DNA of 64,000 nucleotides from Dipteris shenzhenensis (GCA_047967505.1 CM106539.1), one strand, 5' to 3'; shown: positions 41,304-51,754, counted from the first letter of the stretch. Program-made: numbers and translations. The notes: a model not told the origin generated them from the sequence alone.

Positions 41304-43973
41304 TTGGCTGATCTCATGTATGAACGGATGCCCTTTGGTCTTCTTAATAATCCCCACATGTATCAGCGAATGATGTCCGCAAGTACCAGACCAAGCGATG
41401 GGGAGGCCACCAGGGTGACTCAAAGACAAGACCATGACGCAGCAATGGAAGCAATGGAGGCACACAACATGGATGCCTCACATCAAGAAAATGACCATGG
41501 GTTCACAACAGAGGAGGAAGAGGATGCTATGCAAGAAGATGATGAGCTGGCGGAGCATAATGATGGTACTGAAGAGAACACTCATGAATCTATGGAAGAA
41601 GAAGATGACCACATAGATCATAGGCTGGCTGAGCACAATGATGGTATTGGAGAAGACACTTATGGATCTGCGGAGGAAGAGGATGACCACCTACTTACTG
41701 ATGTCATTCAAAGGCAGGCGGTGCTGGAAATGACTCTTGGAAGGGTTATTGAATCCATTGTGCAACCTGACCAACCTAGGAGGGGTCAAGAGACCGGACA
41801 ATTTGAAGGAACCGTCCACATTCACACTGGAGTCTGGATCTTCAGACCTTCAAGGCAAGCCCACAGCATACAGGGAGAAGAAGATGTCGCGGACCTTGTT
41901 CTACTCGACTTATATATGTCAGAAGCTGACCCCCGAACGACACAGGAGGTTCCCGAAACTACATACGAGGTGGTTGGACTACCATACAGAGGAATGCTCA
42001 AGCAAGCACAAAAAGGAAAGAAGAGAATGGGCCCAAGTGCTGCCTCTACATTTCAACCATTTCCAGAACACACCCAACCGTCCTATCCGAGCTCTTGGAT
42101 GGAAGAAGTAGTGGGGGATTTTTCTCTGGATGATTCTCCTGCGCACCCACCAGTGGGAGTAGAAGAACCGAGCAACTCCACATCAAGAAGCATACCTCAG
42201 GTTGATCATGCCAGGGATTGGAGGTATCTGAACATTGGGACAGAAGACCAACCACGACATGTTAAGGTAGCCAGTTGGGTCTGGGAACATGACTATCTCC
42301 TTGCTGCATTGTCTGATTTTTTTCAAGAGTATGTTGATGTCTTTGCCTGGTCATATAAGGATTTAAAGGGAGTACCCACTGAGTTCATGGAACATCGCAT
42401 CGATCTATATCCGGAAGCGGAGCCGGTGATCAGGGGACCATATCGCATGAATTCTAACTATGGCAAGGCTGTCCATGCTGATATTCAAAAGATGGAGCAA
42501 GCAGGGTTGATCTACCCTGTTGACTACTCCGAATGGCTTAGTGGCATCGTAGTGGTGCCGAAAAGAGAGACTGGAAAACTCCGAGTTTGTGTCGACTATA
42601 GGAGTTTGAATACCGCCACACGTCGGGATAGGTTTCCTCTCCCCTTCACTGATAGGGTGCTAGAAACCGTAGCTGGTCATGCTCTCTACTCCTTCATGGA
42701 TGGATACAGTGGGTATAACCAGGTTCGGGTGCGAGAGCAAGATCAGTTAAAGACTACCTTCGTCACCCAATGGGGAACTTATGCTTACCGGATGATGCCT
42801 TTTGGTCTTTGCAATGCACCGGCCACGTTTCAACGTCTTGTCACCAAACTCTTCCAAGAGAACATCGGAAAGTTCCTTGAGGTATTCTTGGATGACTTCT
42901 CTGTGTTCAATGGTAAGAATGCTTCTCACCTCGAACCTGCTATTCAGACTGATCACATGAGTAAGTTGAGGTGGGTTTTTGATGAGTGCAGAGAAGCTAG
43001 GTTGTGCTTGAATCCGGACAAATGCTTCTTCCTCGCCTTGCGAGGGGTTCTCCTTGGCCACATCGTCTCGGCTGAGGGAATGACCACGGACCCAGCAAAG
43101 GTGGAAGTGATATTGACCTTGCCTATTCCTCGAACACCCAGAGAAGTCAAGTCTTTTTTGGGACATGTGGGTTATTATAGAAGATTCATAAGGTCCTATG
43201 CGGACATAGCGGTGGCGTTGACGGAACTCCTTTGGCAAGAGCAGTCCTTCAACTGGTCGGCACCTCAACAACTGGCGTTTGACAACCTCAAGGATCGTCT
43301 AGTAAAGGCACCCATCTTGCGGCAACCTCAATGGGATGTCATTTTTCATGTGCATGTAGATGCAAGTGGGCTGGCGATTGGGGCAATATTGGCCCAACCA
43401 GATGAAGAGCACAAACTCGACCTACCTGTGTACTTCGCAAGCAGACAACTCAATGGAGCAGAAAGAAACTATAGCACCACTGAACGCGAGGGCTTGGGCA
43501 TGGTCTATGCCATGACAAAGTATCGGCACTATCTCTTGGGCAGTAAGTTTATCATCATTACTGATCATCAAGCTCTTAAGTACTTACTGAACAAACCAAC
43601 GCTTGGGGGGAGAGTGAGCAGGTGGATTCTTCTATTTCAAGAGTTTGACTTTGACATCCTAGTGAGAGCAGGCCGATTGCATCAACCAGCAGACCACTTG
43701 TCAAGGATCTCTTCAGGTGAGGCAGCCATAGGAGTTGATGATGACCTTCCAGATGCGGGCCTCTTCCGTGTCGATGCCACAGTACCAAAAGATGACTGCC
43801 TGTTTGCTGTGGACTGCTTTCCCCCATGGTATGCAAACATTGTACTCTTGTTGTCTACAGGGGAGTTCCCCAAAGGGTTAACTCCAGCACAAAAGCGGAG
43901 GCAGATTGTTCAGGCTGCTCCTTTCAAACTGATGCGGGTCAGCTGTACAAGTTGGGGAAGGACCACATTTTGA
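41304..43973 (+). CDS. Gypsy G2 pol: linker, reverse transcriptase, RNase H
   Basis: 889 codons. Residues 1-20 read MYERMPFGLLNNPHMYQRM, a look-alike of the RT block at residues 495-512 (YRMMPFGLCNAPATFQRL). Residues about 70-130 are acidic with two copies of LAEHNDG...EEEDDH. RT follows (about 340-600): KLRVCVDYRSLNTATRR, FMDGYSGYNQV, FLDDFSVF (Asp530-Asp531), LLGHIVSAEGM. RNase H (about 680-800): VHVDASGLAIGAIL, YSTTEREGLGMVYA, TDHQALKYL, HQPADHLSRI. The catalytic residues of both domains are present. The end is out of frame with integrase: a 1-base shift near 43,920 moves the reading to the next entry. Copies element RNA to DNA and removes the RNA strand. Confidence 0.88.
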   Translation: MADLMYERMPFGLLNNPHMYQRMMSASTRPSDGEATRVTQRQDHDAAMEAMEAHNMDASHQENDHGFTTEEEEDAMQEDDELAEHNDGTEENTHESMEEEDDHIDHRLAEHNDGIGEDTYGSAEEEDDHLLTDVIQRQAVLEMTLGRVIESIVQPDQPRRGQETGQFEGTVHIHTGVWIFRPSRQAHSIQGEEDVADLVLLDLYMSEADPRTTQEVPETTYEVVGLPYRGMLKQAQKGKKRMGPSAASTFQPFPEHTQPSYPSSWMEEVVGDFSLDDSPAHPPVGVEEPSNSTSRSIPQVDHARDWRYLNIGTEDQPRHVKVASWVWEHDYLLAALSDFFQEYVDVFAWSYKDLKGVPTEFMEHRIDLYPEAEPVIRGPYRMNSNYGKAVHADIQKMEQAGLIYPVDYSEWLSGIVVVPKRETGKLRVCVDYRSLNTATRRDRFPLPFTDRVLETVAGHALYSFMDGYSGYNQVRVREQDQLKTTFVTQWGTYAYRMMPFGLCNAPATFQRLVTKLFQENIGKFLEVFLDDFSVFNGKNASHLEPAIQTDHMSKLRWVFDECREARLCLNPDKCFFLALRGVLLGHIVSAEGMTTDPAKVEVILTLPIPRTPREVKSFLGHVGYYRRFIRSYADIAVALTELLWQEQSFNWSAPQQLAFDNLKDRLVKAPILRQPQWDVIFHVHVDASGLAIGAILAQPDEEHKLDLPVYFASRQLNGAERNYSTTEREGLGMVYAMTKYRHYLLGSKFIIITDHQALKYLLNKPTLGGRVSRWILLFQEFDFDILVRAGRLHQPADHLSRISSGEAAIGVDDDLPDAGLFRVDATVPKDDCLFAVDCFPPWYANIVLLLSTGEFPKGLTPAQKRRQIVQAAPFKLMRVSCTSWGRTTF

Positions 43974-44854
43974 GGAGGTGTGTGCTCCCTCATGAAACAC
44001 AAGCCATCCTTCAGGAGGCTCACTCAGGAATGGGGGGAGGTCATATGGCACCAGAGGCCACTGCTAGAAAGATAATGCGCTCTGGGTTGTGGTGGCCAAA
44101 GCTATTCCAAGACTGCTATGCTTATGTGCGCCGCTGTGACTCATGTCAAAGAGGGGGGCCGAAGCCTACCTGACGGGAGTACCTTCCCCTTCAGCCATCC
44201 AGCCCTGTACCACCCTTCTATAGATGGGGATTGGATTTTGTTGGACCCATCTCTCCTGCAACTCGAAGAGGGAACAAGTATGCTCTGATTGCTACTGATT
44301 ATGGCACTAAATGGGTGGAGGCTAAGGCAGCGAAGACCTGCACTGCTCAAGTTGTGGCCTCATTTTTGTATGATCAAATCATTTCTAGGTTTGGATGTCC
44401 TGTGGAATTGATGAGTGACAGAGGTACCCACTTTCTCAATGATGTCATCACTGACCTCATCACCCAACTGCAAATTGTTCACAAGACCTCTAGTTCATAC
44501 TACCCTAGAGCCAATGGTTTGGCCGAGAGCTCCAATCGGACCATGTCTCATATTGTGGCTCGGTTATGCCTTCATTCCTTGGCAGATTGGGATATTCTAC
44601 TACCAGCTGCTCTTTTTGCTTATAGAACAGTATACAAGGCCAGCACTGGATATTCACCCTTCCAGCTAGTTTACGGCTTGGAGGCGGTTATGCCCTATGA
44701 GTTCCACATGAAGACCACTAGGGTCATGGCAGAGATGGATGATAATTTGGAGGCATGCACACTTAAGAGATTATGGGATCTTGAAGCCTTGGATGAACAT
44801 CGTCGTGAAGCGATCCTTGCTCAGGAAGTCTGGCAAAGAAGGCAGAAGTCCTAG
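43826..44854 (+). pseudogene. Gypsy G2 integrase, C-terminally shortened
   Basis: Reads in the -1 frame relative to pol. The HHCC finger spans HETQAILQEAHSG...GGGH...CDSCQRG. A TGA at 44,171-44,173 interrupts the frame between finger and core. The core continues in frame: LDFVGPISPA (Asp), ELMSDRGTHF (Asp), NGLAESSNRT (Glu), then AYRTVYKASTGYSPFQLVYG. It stops at 44,852 after QEVWQRRQKS. The usual C-terminal domain with the GPY/F module is missing, and the minisatellite starts at the next base, so repeat expansion or a deletion removed the end. Confidence 0.82.
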
Positions 44855-47330
44855 GTCAACTCCCCATGTTAACCTCTCTGTCACCTATGTTCACCTCCAG
44901 GTCACCCCTGTTCACTCTTAGGTCACCCCTGTTCACTCCTATGTCAACTCCCCATGTTCACCTCTCTGTCACCCATGTTCACTCCTAGGTCACCCCTGTT
45001 CACTCCTAGGTCACCCCTGTTCACTCCTAGGTCACCCCTGTTCACTCCTAGGTCAACTCCCCATGTTCACCTCTCTGTCTCCAGGTCACCCCTGTTCACT
45101 CCTAGGTCACCCCTGTTCACTCTTATGTCAACTCCCCATGTTCACTTCTCTGTCACCTATGTTCACCTCCAGGTCACCCCTGTTCACTCTTAGGTCACCC
45201 CTGTTCACTCCTATGTCAACTCCCCATGTTCACCTCTCTGTCACCCATGTTCACCTCGAAGTCACCCCTGTTCACTCCTAGGTCACCCCTGTTCACTCCT
45301 ATGTCAACTCCCCATGTTCACCTCTCTGTCACCCATGTTCACTCCTAGGTCACCCCTATTCACTCCTAGGTCACCCCTGTTCACTCCTATGTCAACTCCC
45401 CATGTTCACCTCTCTGTCACCCATGTTCACTCCTAGGTCACCCCTGTTCACTCCTAGGTCACCCCTGTTCACTCCTATGTCAACTCCCCATGTTCACCTC
45501 TCTGTCACCTATGTTAACCTCAGGTCACCCCTGTTCACTCCTAGGTCACCCCTGTTCACTCCTATGTCAACTCCCCATGTTCACCTCTCTGTCACCCATG
45601 TTCACCTCCAGGTCACCCCTGTTCACTCCTAGGTCACCCCTGTTCACTCCTATGTCAACTCCCCATGTTCACCTCTCTGTCACCTATGTTCACCTCCAGG
45701 TCACCCCTGTTCACTCCTAGGTCTCCCCATATTCACTTCTCTGTCACCCATGTTCACTCCTAGGTCACCCCTGTTCACTCCTAGGTCACCCTTGTTCACT
45801 CCTATGTCAACTCCCCATGTTCACCTCTCTGTCACCTATGTTCACCTCCAAGTCACCCCTGTTCACTCCTAGGTCGCCCCTGTTCACTCCTATGTCAACT
45901 CCCCATGTTCACGTCTCTGTCACCTATGTTCACCTCTAGGTCACCCCTGTTCACTGCTAGGTCACCCCTATTCACTCCCAGGTCACCCCTGTTCACTCCT
46001 AGGTCACCCCTGTTCACTCCTAGGTCACCCCTGTTCACTCCTATGTCAACTCCCCATGTTCACCTCTCTGTCACCCATGTTCACTCCTAGGTCACCCCTT
46101 TTCACTCCTAGGTCACTCCTGTTCACTCCTATGTCAACTCCCCATGTTCACCTCTCTGTCACGTATGTTCACCTCTTGGTCACCCCTGTTCACTATGTTA
46201 ACCTCAAGGTCATCCCTGTTCACTCCTAGGTCACCCTTGTTCACTCCTATGTCAACTCCCCATGTTCACCTCTCTGTCACCCATGTTCACCTCCAGGTCA
46301 CCCCTGTCCACTCCTAGGTCACCCGTGTTCACTCGTATGTCAACTCCCCATGTTCACCTCTCTGTCACCTATGTTCACCTCCAGGTCACTCCTGTTCACT
46401 GCTAGGTCACCCCTGTTCACTCCTATGTCAACTCCCCATGTTCACCTCTCTGTCACCCATGTTGACTCCTAGGTCACCCCTGTTCACTCCTAGGTCACCC
46501 CTATTCACTCCTATGTCAACTCCCCATGTTCACCTCTCTGTCACCTATGTTCACCTCTAGGTCACCCCTGTTCACTCCTAGGTCACCCTTGTTCACTCCT
46601 ATGTCAACTCCCCATGTTCACCTCTCTGTCACCTATGTTCACCTCTAGGTCACCCTGTTCACTCCTAGGTCACCCCTGTTCACTCCTAGGTCACCCATGT
46701 TCACTCCTAGGTCACCCCTGTTCACTCCTAGGTCACCCCTGTACACTCCTAGGTCACCCCTGTTGACTCCTATGTCAACTCCCCATGTTCACCTCTTTGT
46801 CACCCATGTTCACTCCTAGGTCACCCCTGTTCACTCCTAGGTCACCCCTGTTCACTCCTAGGTCAACTCCCCATGTTCACCTCTCTGTCAGCTATGTTCA
46901 CCTCCAAGTCACCCCTGTTCACTCCTAGGTCACCCCTGTTCACTCCTATGTCAACTCCCCATATTCACCTCTCTGTCACCCATGTTCACTCCTAGGTCAC
47001 CCTGAGGTCACCCTGTTCACTCCTAGGTCACCCCTGTTCACTCCTAGGTCACCCCTGTTCACTCCTATGTCAACTTCCCATGTTCACCTCTCTGTCACCC
47101 ATGTTCACTCCTATGTCACCCATGTTCACCTCTAAGTCACCCATGTTCATCTCCAAGTCACCCCTGTTCACTCCTAGGTCACCCCTGTTCACTCCTATGT
47201 CAACTCCCCATGTTCACCTCTCTGTCACCCATGTTCACTACTAGGTCACCCCTGTTCACTCCTAGGTCACCCTTGTTCACTCCTAGGTCACCCCTGTTCA
47301 CTCCTAGTTCACCCTTGTTCATTCCTATGT
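44855..47330. repeat. 21-bp minisatellite with 88-bp higher-order unit
   Basis: About 2.5 kb built from variants of GTCACCCCTGTTCACTCCTA(G/T). A common higher-order unit of 88 bp combines a 25-bp variant (GTCAACTCCCCATGTTCACC...) with three 21-bp variants (CACC(C/T)ATGTTCACCTCCAG, then two of the CCCCTGTTCACTCC type). Open frames encoding PLFTPRS repeats are by-products, because an 88-bp period changes frame each time. Units decay towards 47,340. Confidence 0.95.
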
Positions 47331-47880
47331 CACCCCCCAAGCTCACTCTCTGTCACCTATGCTCCTCCCTATGTCACCCCTTGTTCCTCCCCTGTTCACC
47401 CTAGGTCACTCCTTGCCGCTCCTTGTTCACCCCTCAGTCACCCATGGGCACACCAATGTCATCCCTTGTTCATCCTTGGTTCACCCTTGGTTCATCCCTC
47501 CTTCAGCCTCATTCACCCCTATGACACACTCGTCCACTGGCCTATACAGGAGAAAATAAAATTCAAATTCCGATTTTCCCACCGTTTTCATTCTAATATT
47601 TCCTCTTGCCCACACCGCTTTTTCTCTCACCTACCACCTCCCACCAAGGCTATATTTAGCCACCAAATTCAGTGTCGGTCCTTCATCTCACCTCCCAATT
47701 CCGACCAGTGCTATATTTAGCATTTGGCTAAACTCAGCGTGGATCCTTGGGATCAGCTCATCCATCGCATCTTACAGCCCACTCATGCTATTTTTGGCTT
47801 ACTTTCCTAAATTTGGCTCTCTTTGGTTGTGTATTTGTGGCTGTCCCCCCCTCCAACCATACGCAGCTCCCTTCCCTCCA
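47331..47880. other. Decayed repeat edge and unique spacer in G2
   Basis: From 47,331 to 47,540 the minisatellite degenerates into related GTTCACCC/CTCC words. From 47,545 to 47,830 the sequence is non-repetitive apart from a twofold ACCTCCCA..CC(A/G)...GCTATATTTAGC motif (47,634 and 47,692). No coding motif. Confidence 0.6.
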
Positions 47881-48240
47881 TCGGTGAATTCTCCTGCAGC
47901 CCCCTTCAACGATAGCAGCCCCCTCTCCCTCCATCAGCAATTTCTCCTGCAGCCCCCCCTCCATCAGCGAATTCTCCAGCTCCCTTCCCTCCATCGGTGA
48001 ATTCTCCTGTAGCCCCTTCCATCAACGATAGCAGCCCCCTCTCCCTCCATCAGCAATTTCTCCTGCAGCCTCCCCTCCATCAGCGAATTCTCCTGCAGCC
48101 TCCCCTCCATCAGCGATTTCTCCTGCAGCCTCCCCTCCATCAGCGAATTCTCCTGCAGCCCCCCCCCCCCTTCCACCAACGATAGCAGCCCTCCCTCCAT
48201 CAACGAATTTTCCTGCAGCTTTCTCCATCAACGAAATCTG
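47880..48240. repeat. 30-bp CT-rich tandem repeat
   Basis: Repeats of CCATCAGCGAATTCTCCTGC with CAGCC(T/C)CCCCT, period about 30 bp, at least seven imperfect copies including a C-run at 48,161-48,171. Overlapping open frames on both strands are compositional. Confidence 0.9.
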
Positions 48241-48255
48241 CAGCGCAACCTCCTA

Positions 48256-48667
48256 GCAGCCCTGGCCTTGGATCGCAACTCCATCTCAGCAGCCCCTCTT
48301 CTTGGACGCAGCTCTCCCTGCTCCACCATCTTGCCTTGGAACGTATCTTCTCCTCCTGGCAGCCCTAGCCTTGGATCGCAACTCCATCTCAGCAGCCCCT
48401 CTTCTTGCACGCAGCTCTCCCTGCTCCACCATCTTGCCTTGGAACGTATCTTCTCCTCCTGGCAGCCCTGGCCTTGGATCGCAACTCCATCTCAGCAGCC
48501 CCTTTTCTTGCACGCAGCTCTCCCTGCTCCACCATCTTGCCTTGGAACGTATCTTCTTCTCCTGGCAGCCCTGGCCTTGGATCGCAACTCCATCTCAGCA
48601 GCCCCTCTTCTTGCACGCAGCTCTCCCTGCTCCACCATCTTGCCTTGGATCGCATCTCCACCTCCTA
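48256..48667. repeat. 103-bp tandem repeat, four copies
   Basis: Copies start at 48,256, 48,359, 48,462 and 48,565 (GCAGCCCT(G/A)GCCTTGGATCG). They are about 97% alike. Within the unit, CTTGGA(T/A)CG(C/T)A recurs, hinting at an older half-unit. Confidence 0.95.
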
Positions 48668-48679
48668 GCAGCCCCTCTT

Positions 48680-49258
48680 CTAGTGAATTGTGCTAGCTTC
48701 TTGCTCCCTGCCCACCTCCACACCCTGCGCCATCTCCACTCTCTGCGCCACCCTGGGCCAACTCCAACCCACTACGCCACCTCTCTTCTTCCACTTTGCG
48801 CCACCTCTCCATTGTGTTCCATCTTTTCCAGCTCCATCTCTCTCCTCTTGCGTTCTCCTTGACTCCATCTCCTTGCAGTCACTCTGGTTGCTAATTCCCT
48901 TCTCAGCAGACCTCGTCATCAGCTCCCCTCCTCACTATCACCTCGCCAGCTTTCCTTTCTGGACCTCGTCATCGACTCCCCTCCTCGTTATCACCTGGCC
49001 AACTTCCTGTCTTGCCTTGTCATCAGCGCCCTTCCTTTCCTTTCCTTCTTGCCTCATCAGCAGCTCCCCTACTTCATCATCAGCTCCCCCTTCCTTTCCT
49101 GCTTCCTTTCTAGCCTCGTCATCAGCTCACCTCCTGCTTCTTCATCAGCTCCCCTTCTCATCGCCATCATCTCCCCCTCTTGTTATCGCCCGCCCCACTC
49201 TCTCGTTATCTCTCAGCGAGCTTGCCAACACCTCGACAGCAGCTCCCCTGCCTCGTCA
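48680..49258. repeat. CT-rich degenerate repeats before G2 3' LTR
   Basis: Irregular repeats of CCTCGTCATCAGCTCCCCTC. It occupies the place where the polypurine tract should be and abuts the shortened 3' LTR. The plus strand is pyrimidine-rich, the opposite of a polypurine tract. Confidence 0.8.
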
Positions 49259-50313
49259 TCACACCTGGGTCACGTCATGGTCACCTCAGCAACATGCCAA
49301 GTTGTTAGACCTTGGTCATACCTAGTCGCAGCGTGTTCACATATGTTCACATCTTGGTGACATGGAACAGACTTGGACATGACTTGACATGGACATGACT
49401 TGGACATGACATGGACATGACTTGGACATGACTTGACCTGGACATGACTTGGGTATGACGGAAGCAATACATGACTGAAGAGTGCCAAACCTCAACCTCG
49501 ACTCACCATGGTCAAAGTCAATCAGAGGGAAGTACTGGCGCAATGGTACACGGGATACACCTGTTGGTGCACATGGGAAGCAGTCCAACAGTTAAGAGGC
49601 ATAGGTGGTGCACCGACCCTCTCAACCAACTAGTGTCAGGAGCGCAGGAGAACACATGGAGCATGGGATTCACTGACCCAGGACAGGCTGGAGTGTTGCG
49701 GAAGGCATCAAGGACAGAGCGGCCCACAAACGGTGGAATGGCTAAGGATGGCTAAGGGTGCAAGAAGACATCCAATAGGAAGAAGGAGAGGAGATTGGTA
49801 CCGAGGGGTGGAGCAGAGGAGGAGAAGGTGAAGAGGGGGAAAGGGAAAAGGAAGAGGGACATTCTGGCAGGGGCGAGAGGCGTGAGTGAAGGAGTGAGAG
49901 GCTAGAGTCAAGAGCTCGCCTCGTGTGTATCTTCTGGGGGTGTATCGGTCATCTTGCTTTCTAATGAGTTATGCTACTCCCCATCTCTGCTCGCTATTCT
50001 AAAATCTCTTTCCGTTGTGTTCTCCTCCCCTCCTCTCCCTTCACCTGGTACAACGACCTGTGTCATGTGGTTGAAGTTCTTTGCTGTTCATGTCGAGGGT
50101 TGGCTTTCATGATGTTGTTCCGCTTTGGTCTTCTTCTTGCTCACATCACTTCAACATTGTACCGCTTGCACATAGTTGACACCATCGACAAGCACTCGCC
50201 TACGTACCATCAGTGACACTTATGGCACGTCTTACTCGCTTCTCGCACCAGTGGCCCTAGGCCTCCGGTAATACTTCCGGAAGTGTTAGGAAAACCCCCC
50301 CCCCTCTCAGACA
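49259..50313 (+). repeat. Gypsy G2 3' LTR (lacks its first 35 bp)
   Basis: Matches 36,232-37,300 at about 98-99%. The bases corresponding to 36,197-36,231 are absent, replaced by the CT-rich repeat region ending CTCGTCA. Ends CAGACA followed by CCTAG. Confidence 0.88.
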
Positions 50314-50499
50314 CCTAGGGTATGCATCATGCCATATACAAAAATGTGCAAATAAAGATTGTAAGTGACTCCATAGTGCAGACATGATACAAAAAACATA
50401 CATATCAAGTATAAGCACCATACATACTGAATCCCGATCATACAAAAAGCTAGTCATCAATGATCATACACTATACATACTAGAGTACTCACATTTGCT

Positions 50500-51017
50500 A
50501 CACCAATCTCAAGAATAGCTGTGCGCAAATGAGATCATATATATGCACCTGTCACCACTGTCCCTGAAGCTGATGCATCTATAGCACGAAGGAACATAGT
50601 TCCTTTGCAAGAGGAAACTAGAATGTTGTAGACATTTCTTTTCCTCACATTTGACCAGTCATCACATAGCAAGGTGCAACCATACTTCTATCATGTTCCC
50701 TTCAGAGGCTCTAGCTCTCTCATCAATGCTTCTTTCTCATGGCGAAGCTCTTTTGTACGCAATGTCTCATAGCTCGGACCCTCCCACTCACACCCAATAC
50801 GCGAGATAGCTTGCATAGTAGACTTCCAACGAGCGGTTCGAGTAATATTGAAAGACAATGCACATTGCACAAACAACTTTGTTACCTCTCTAGTTGCCTC
50901 CTTCATAGCTGCCTTTTGCATGGCTGCCTTCATATCTCCTCGCTTAAACAAAGGGAAGGGCACTTCTTTTAGCTGTGGGCGTGGAGCCTGAAGACTGCAA
51001 CATCTGCAAAATGTCAT
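50500..51017 (-). pseudogene. hAT transposase, DUF659 part
   Basis: The minus strand reads LFVQCALSFNITRTARWKST, then EWEGPSYETLRTKEL, and after a stop at 50,691 CTLLCDDWSNVRKRNVYNIL and SSCKGTMFLRAIDAS. This is the usual order of DUF659, the start of the hAT transposase catalytic region. It fades near 50,500, well before the RNase H-like catalytic Glu and the dimerisation domain. Confidence 0.7.
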
Positions 51018-51336
51018 TCTCCTCCCTCATTGATGCTGGAATAGCTGAGATATTTAATTCAAACTCATCCCATGCATTGACTCTATCAATTGGAATCCCT
51101 AGCATTTTAGCTTTCCAGGCCTTCAAGCCATCATACACCTCCTTTGGCACACGAGAACAAGGGCCAATACCAAAGCCCTTTGTTCGAGAAAAGTGAGCCT
51201 GCAATCTCTGAAATGTCCCATGATGCGGCTCAGCACAAAAGTTGCAGGTCCACTTGCCTGTGCCACTCTTATCATAGTGTGCACCAAAGGAATTGAAGGT
51301 GACATTGCTCCACAATGCACTACCTTTTCGAGGCAT
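50944..51336 (-). pseudogene. hAT transposase, BED zinc finger part
   Basis: 130 codons from MPRKGSALWSNVTFNSFGAH. It contains KWTCNFCAEPHHGTFQRLQA then HFSRTKGFGIGPCSRVP, a BED-type C-x2-C...H...C finger that binds transposon ends. After it come a helix (YDGLKAWKAKMLG) and a stop. The DUF659 frame overlaps its end in another frame, so a frameshift lies near 50,950-51,010. Confidence 0.65.
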
Positions 51337-51754
51337 CTTCTTGCTTGCAAAAAGCGATGTAGAACAGCAAAAGTAATTGCAGCTTTGCAGCCTACATCAT
51401 GCATGCAAGATGAGCAGATGAATCAAGAGAGGAGCGTTAGATTTCAGAAACATCAGAAAGAGCAGATTTCAGCCTGCATGAAAGGATGCAGCGCCAAATT
51501 CAAGAAGAAGGGTAGACTGTAGAAAGGACGATTGAATGCACATTGGGGATGATTGGGGGCACAAACCTTGAGAATGAGCAAGAGGGAGCGTACGGGCTGC
51601 ACGGACGGAGCGTACGGGCTGCACGGACGGAGTGCACGGGCGTACGGCGAAATGTGTCAAATGGCTTTTTTGCCCCCCTTTGAACCCTACCCAAAAATTG
51701 GGGCTGTATGAAACGAGTTTCATACAAGTATGAAACACATTTCATATGCAACTA

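Larger units (their letters stand above)
36197..50313 (+). mobile_element. Gypsy element G2 (14.1 kb, satellite-bearing)
   Basis: LTRs of about 1.1 kb (36,197-37,300 and 49,259-50,313) with target duplication CCTAG at 36,192-36,196 and 50,314-50,318. The LTRs differ at roughly a dozen or so positions per kb, so this is a young insertion. Coding order: gag, protease, long acidic linker, RT, RNase H, integrase, largely in one frame with a few lesions. A single RNase H is present, unlike G1. From 44,855, where the integrase ends early, to the 3' LTR there are 4.4 kb of tandem repeats. The 3' LTR lacks the first 35 bp and no polypurine tract precedes it, so this copy could not complete its own cycle normally. 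Confidence 0.88.
50319..51754 (-). mobile_element. hAT DNA transposon relic, right piece
   Basis: The minus strand encodes a BED finger and the DUF659 region of a hAT transposase (next two entries). The catalytic and dimerisation regions are not found on either side of G2, so the transposon was already deleted when G2 landed. The right end has GAAAC/GTTTC words (51,705-51,750) similar to the left piece, and GGAACCTG at 51,755-51,762 nearly matches GCAACCTG at 36,083-36,090, a possible 8-bp target duplication. The exact termini are uncertain. Confidence 0.6.

Noticed and set aside
44855-47330. Regularly spaced repeats that might suggest a CRISPR array
   Set aside because: There are no unique spacers between repeats, the host is a plant, and the whole interval is a minisatellite inside a retrotransposon.
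44954-47404. Open frames encoding PLFTPRS-type heptapeptide repeats
   Set aside because: They arise from the 21-bp minisatellite; the 88-bp higher-order unit shifts the frame so every open stretch ends after 60-80 codons, and there is no start context or signal peptide.
48228-49360. Several 60-211-residue open frames on both strands
   Set aside because: They overlap in all frames across 30-bp and 103-bp CT-rich repeats and contain no domain.
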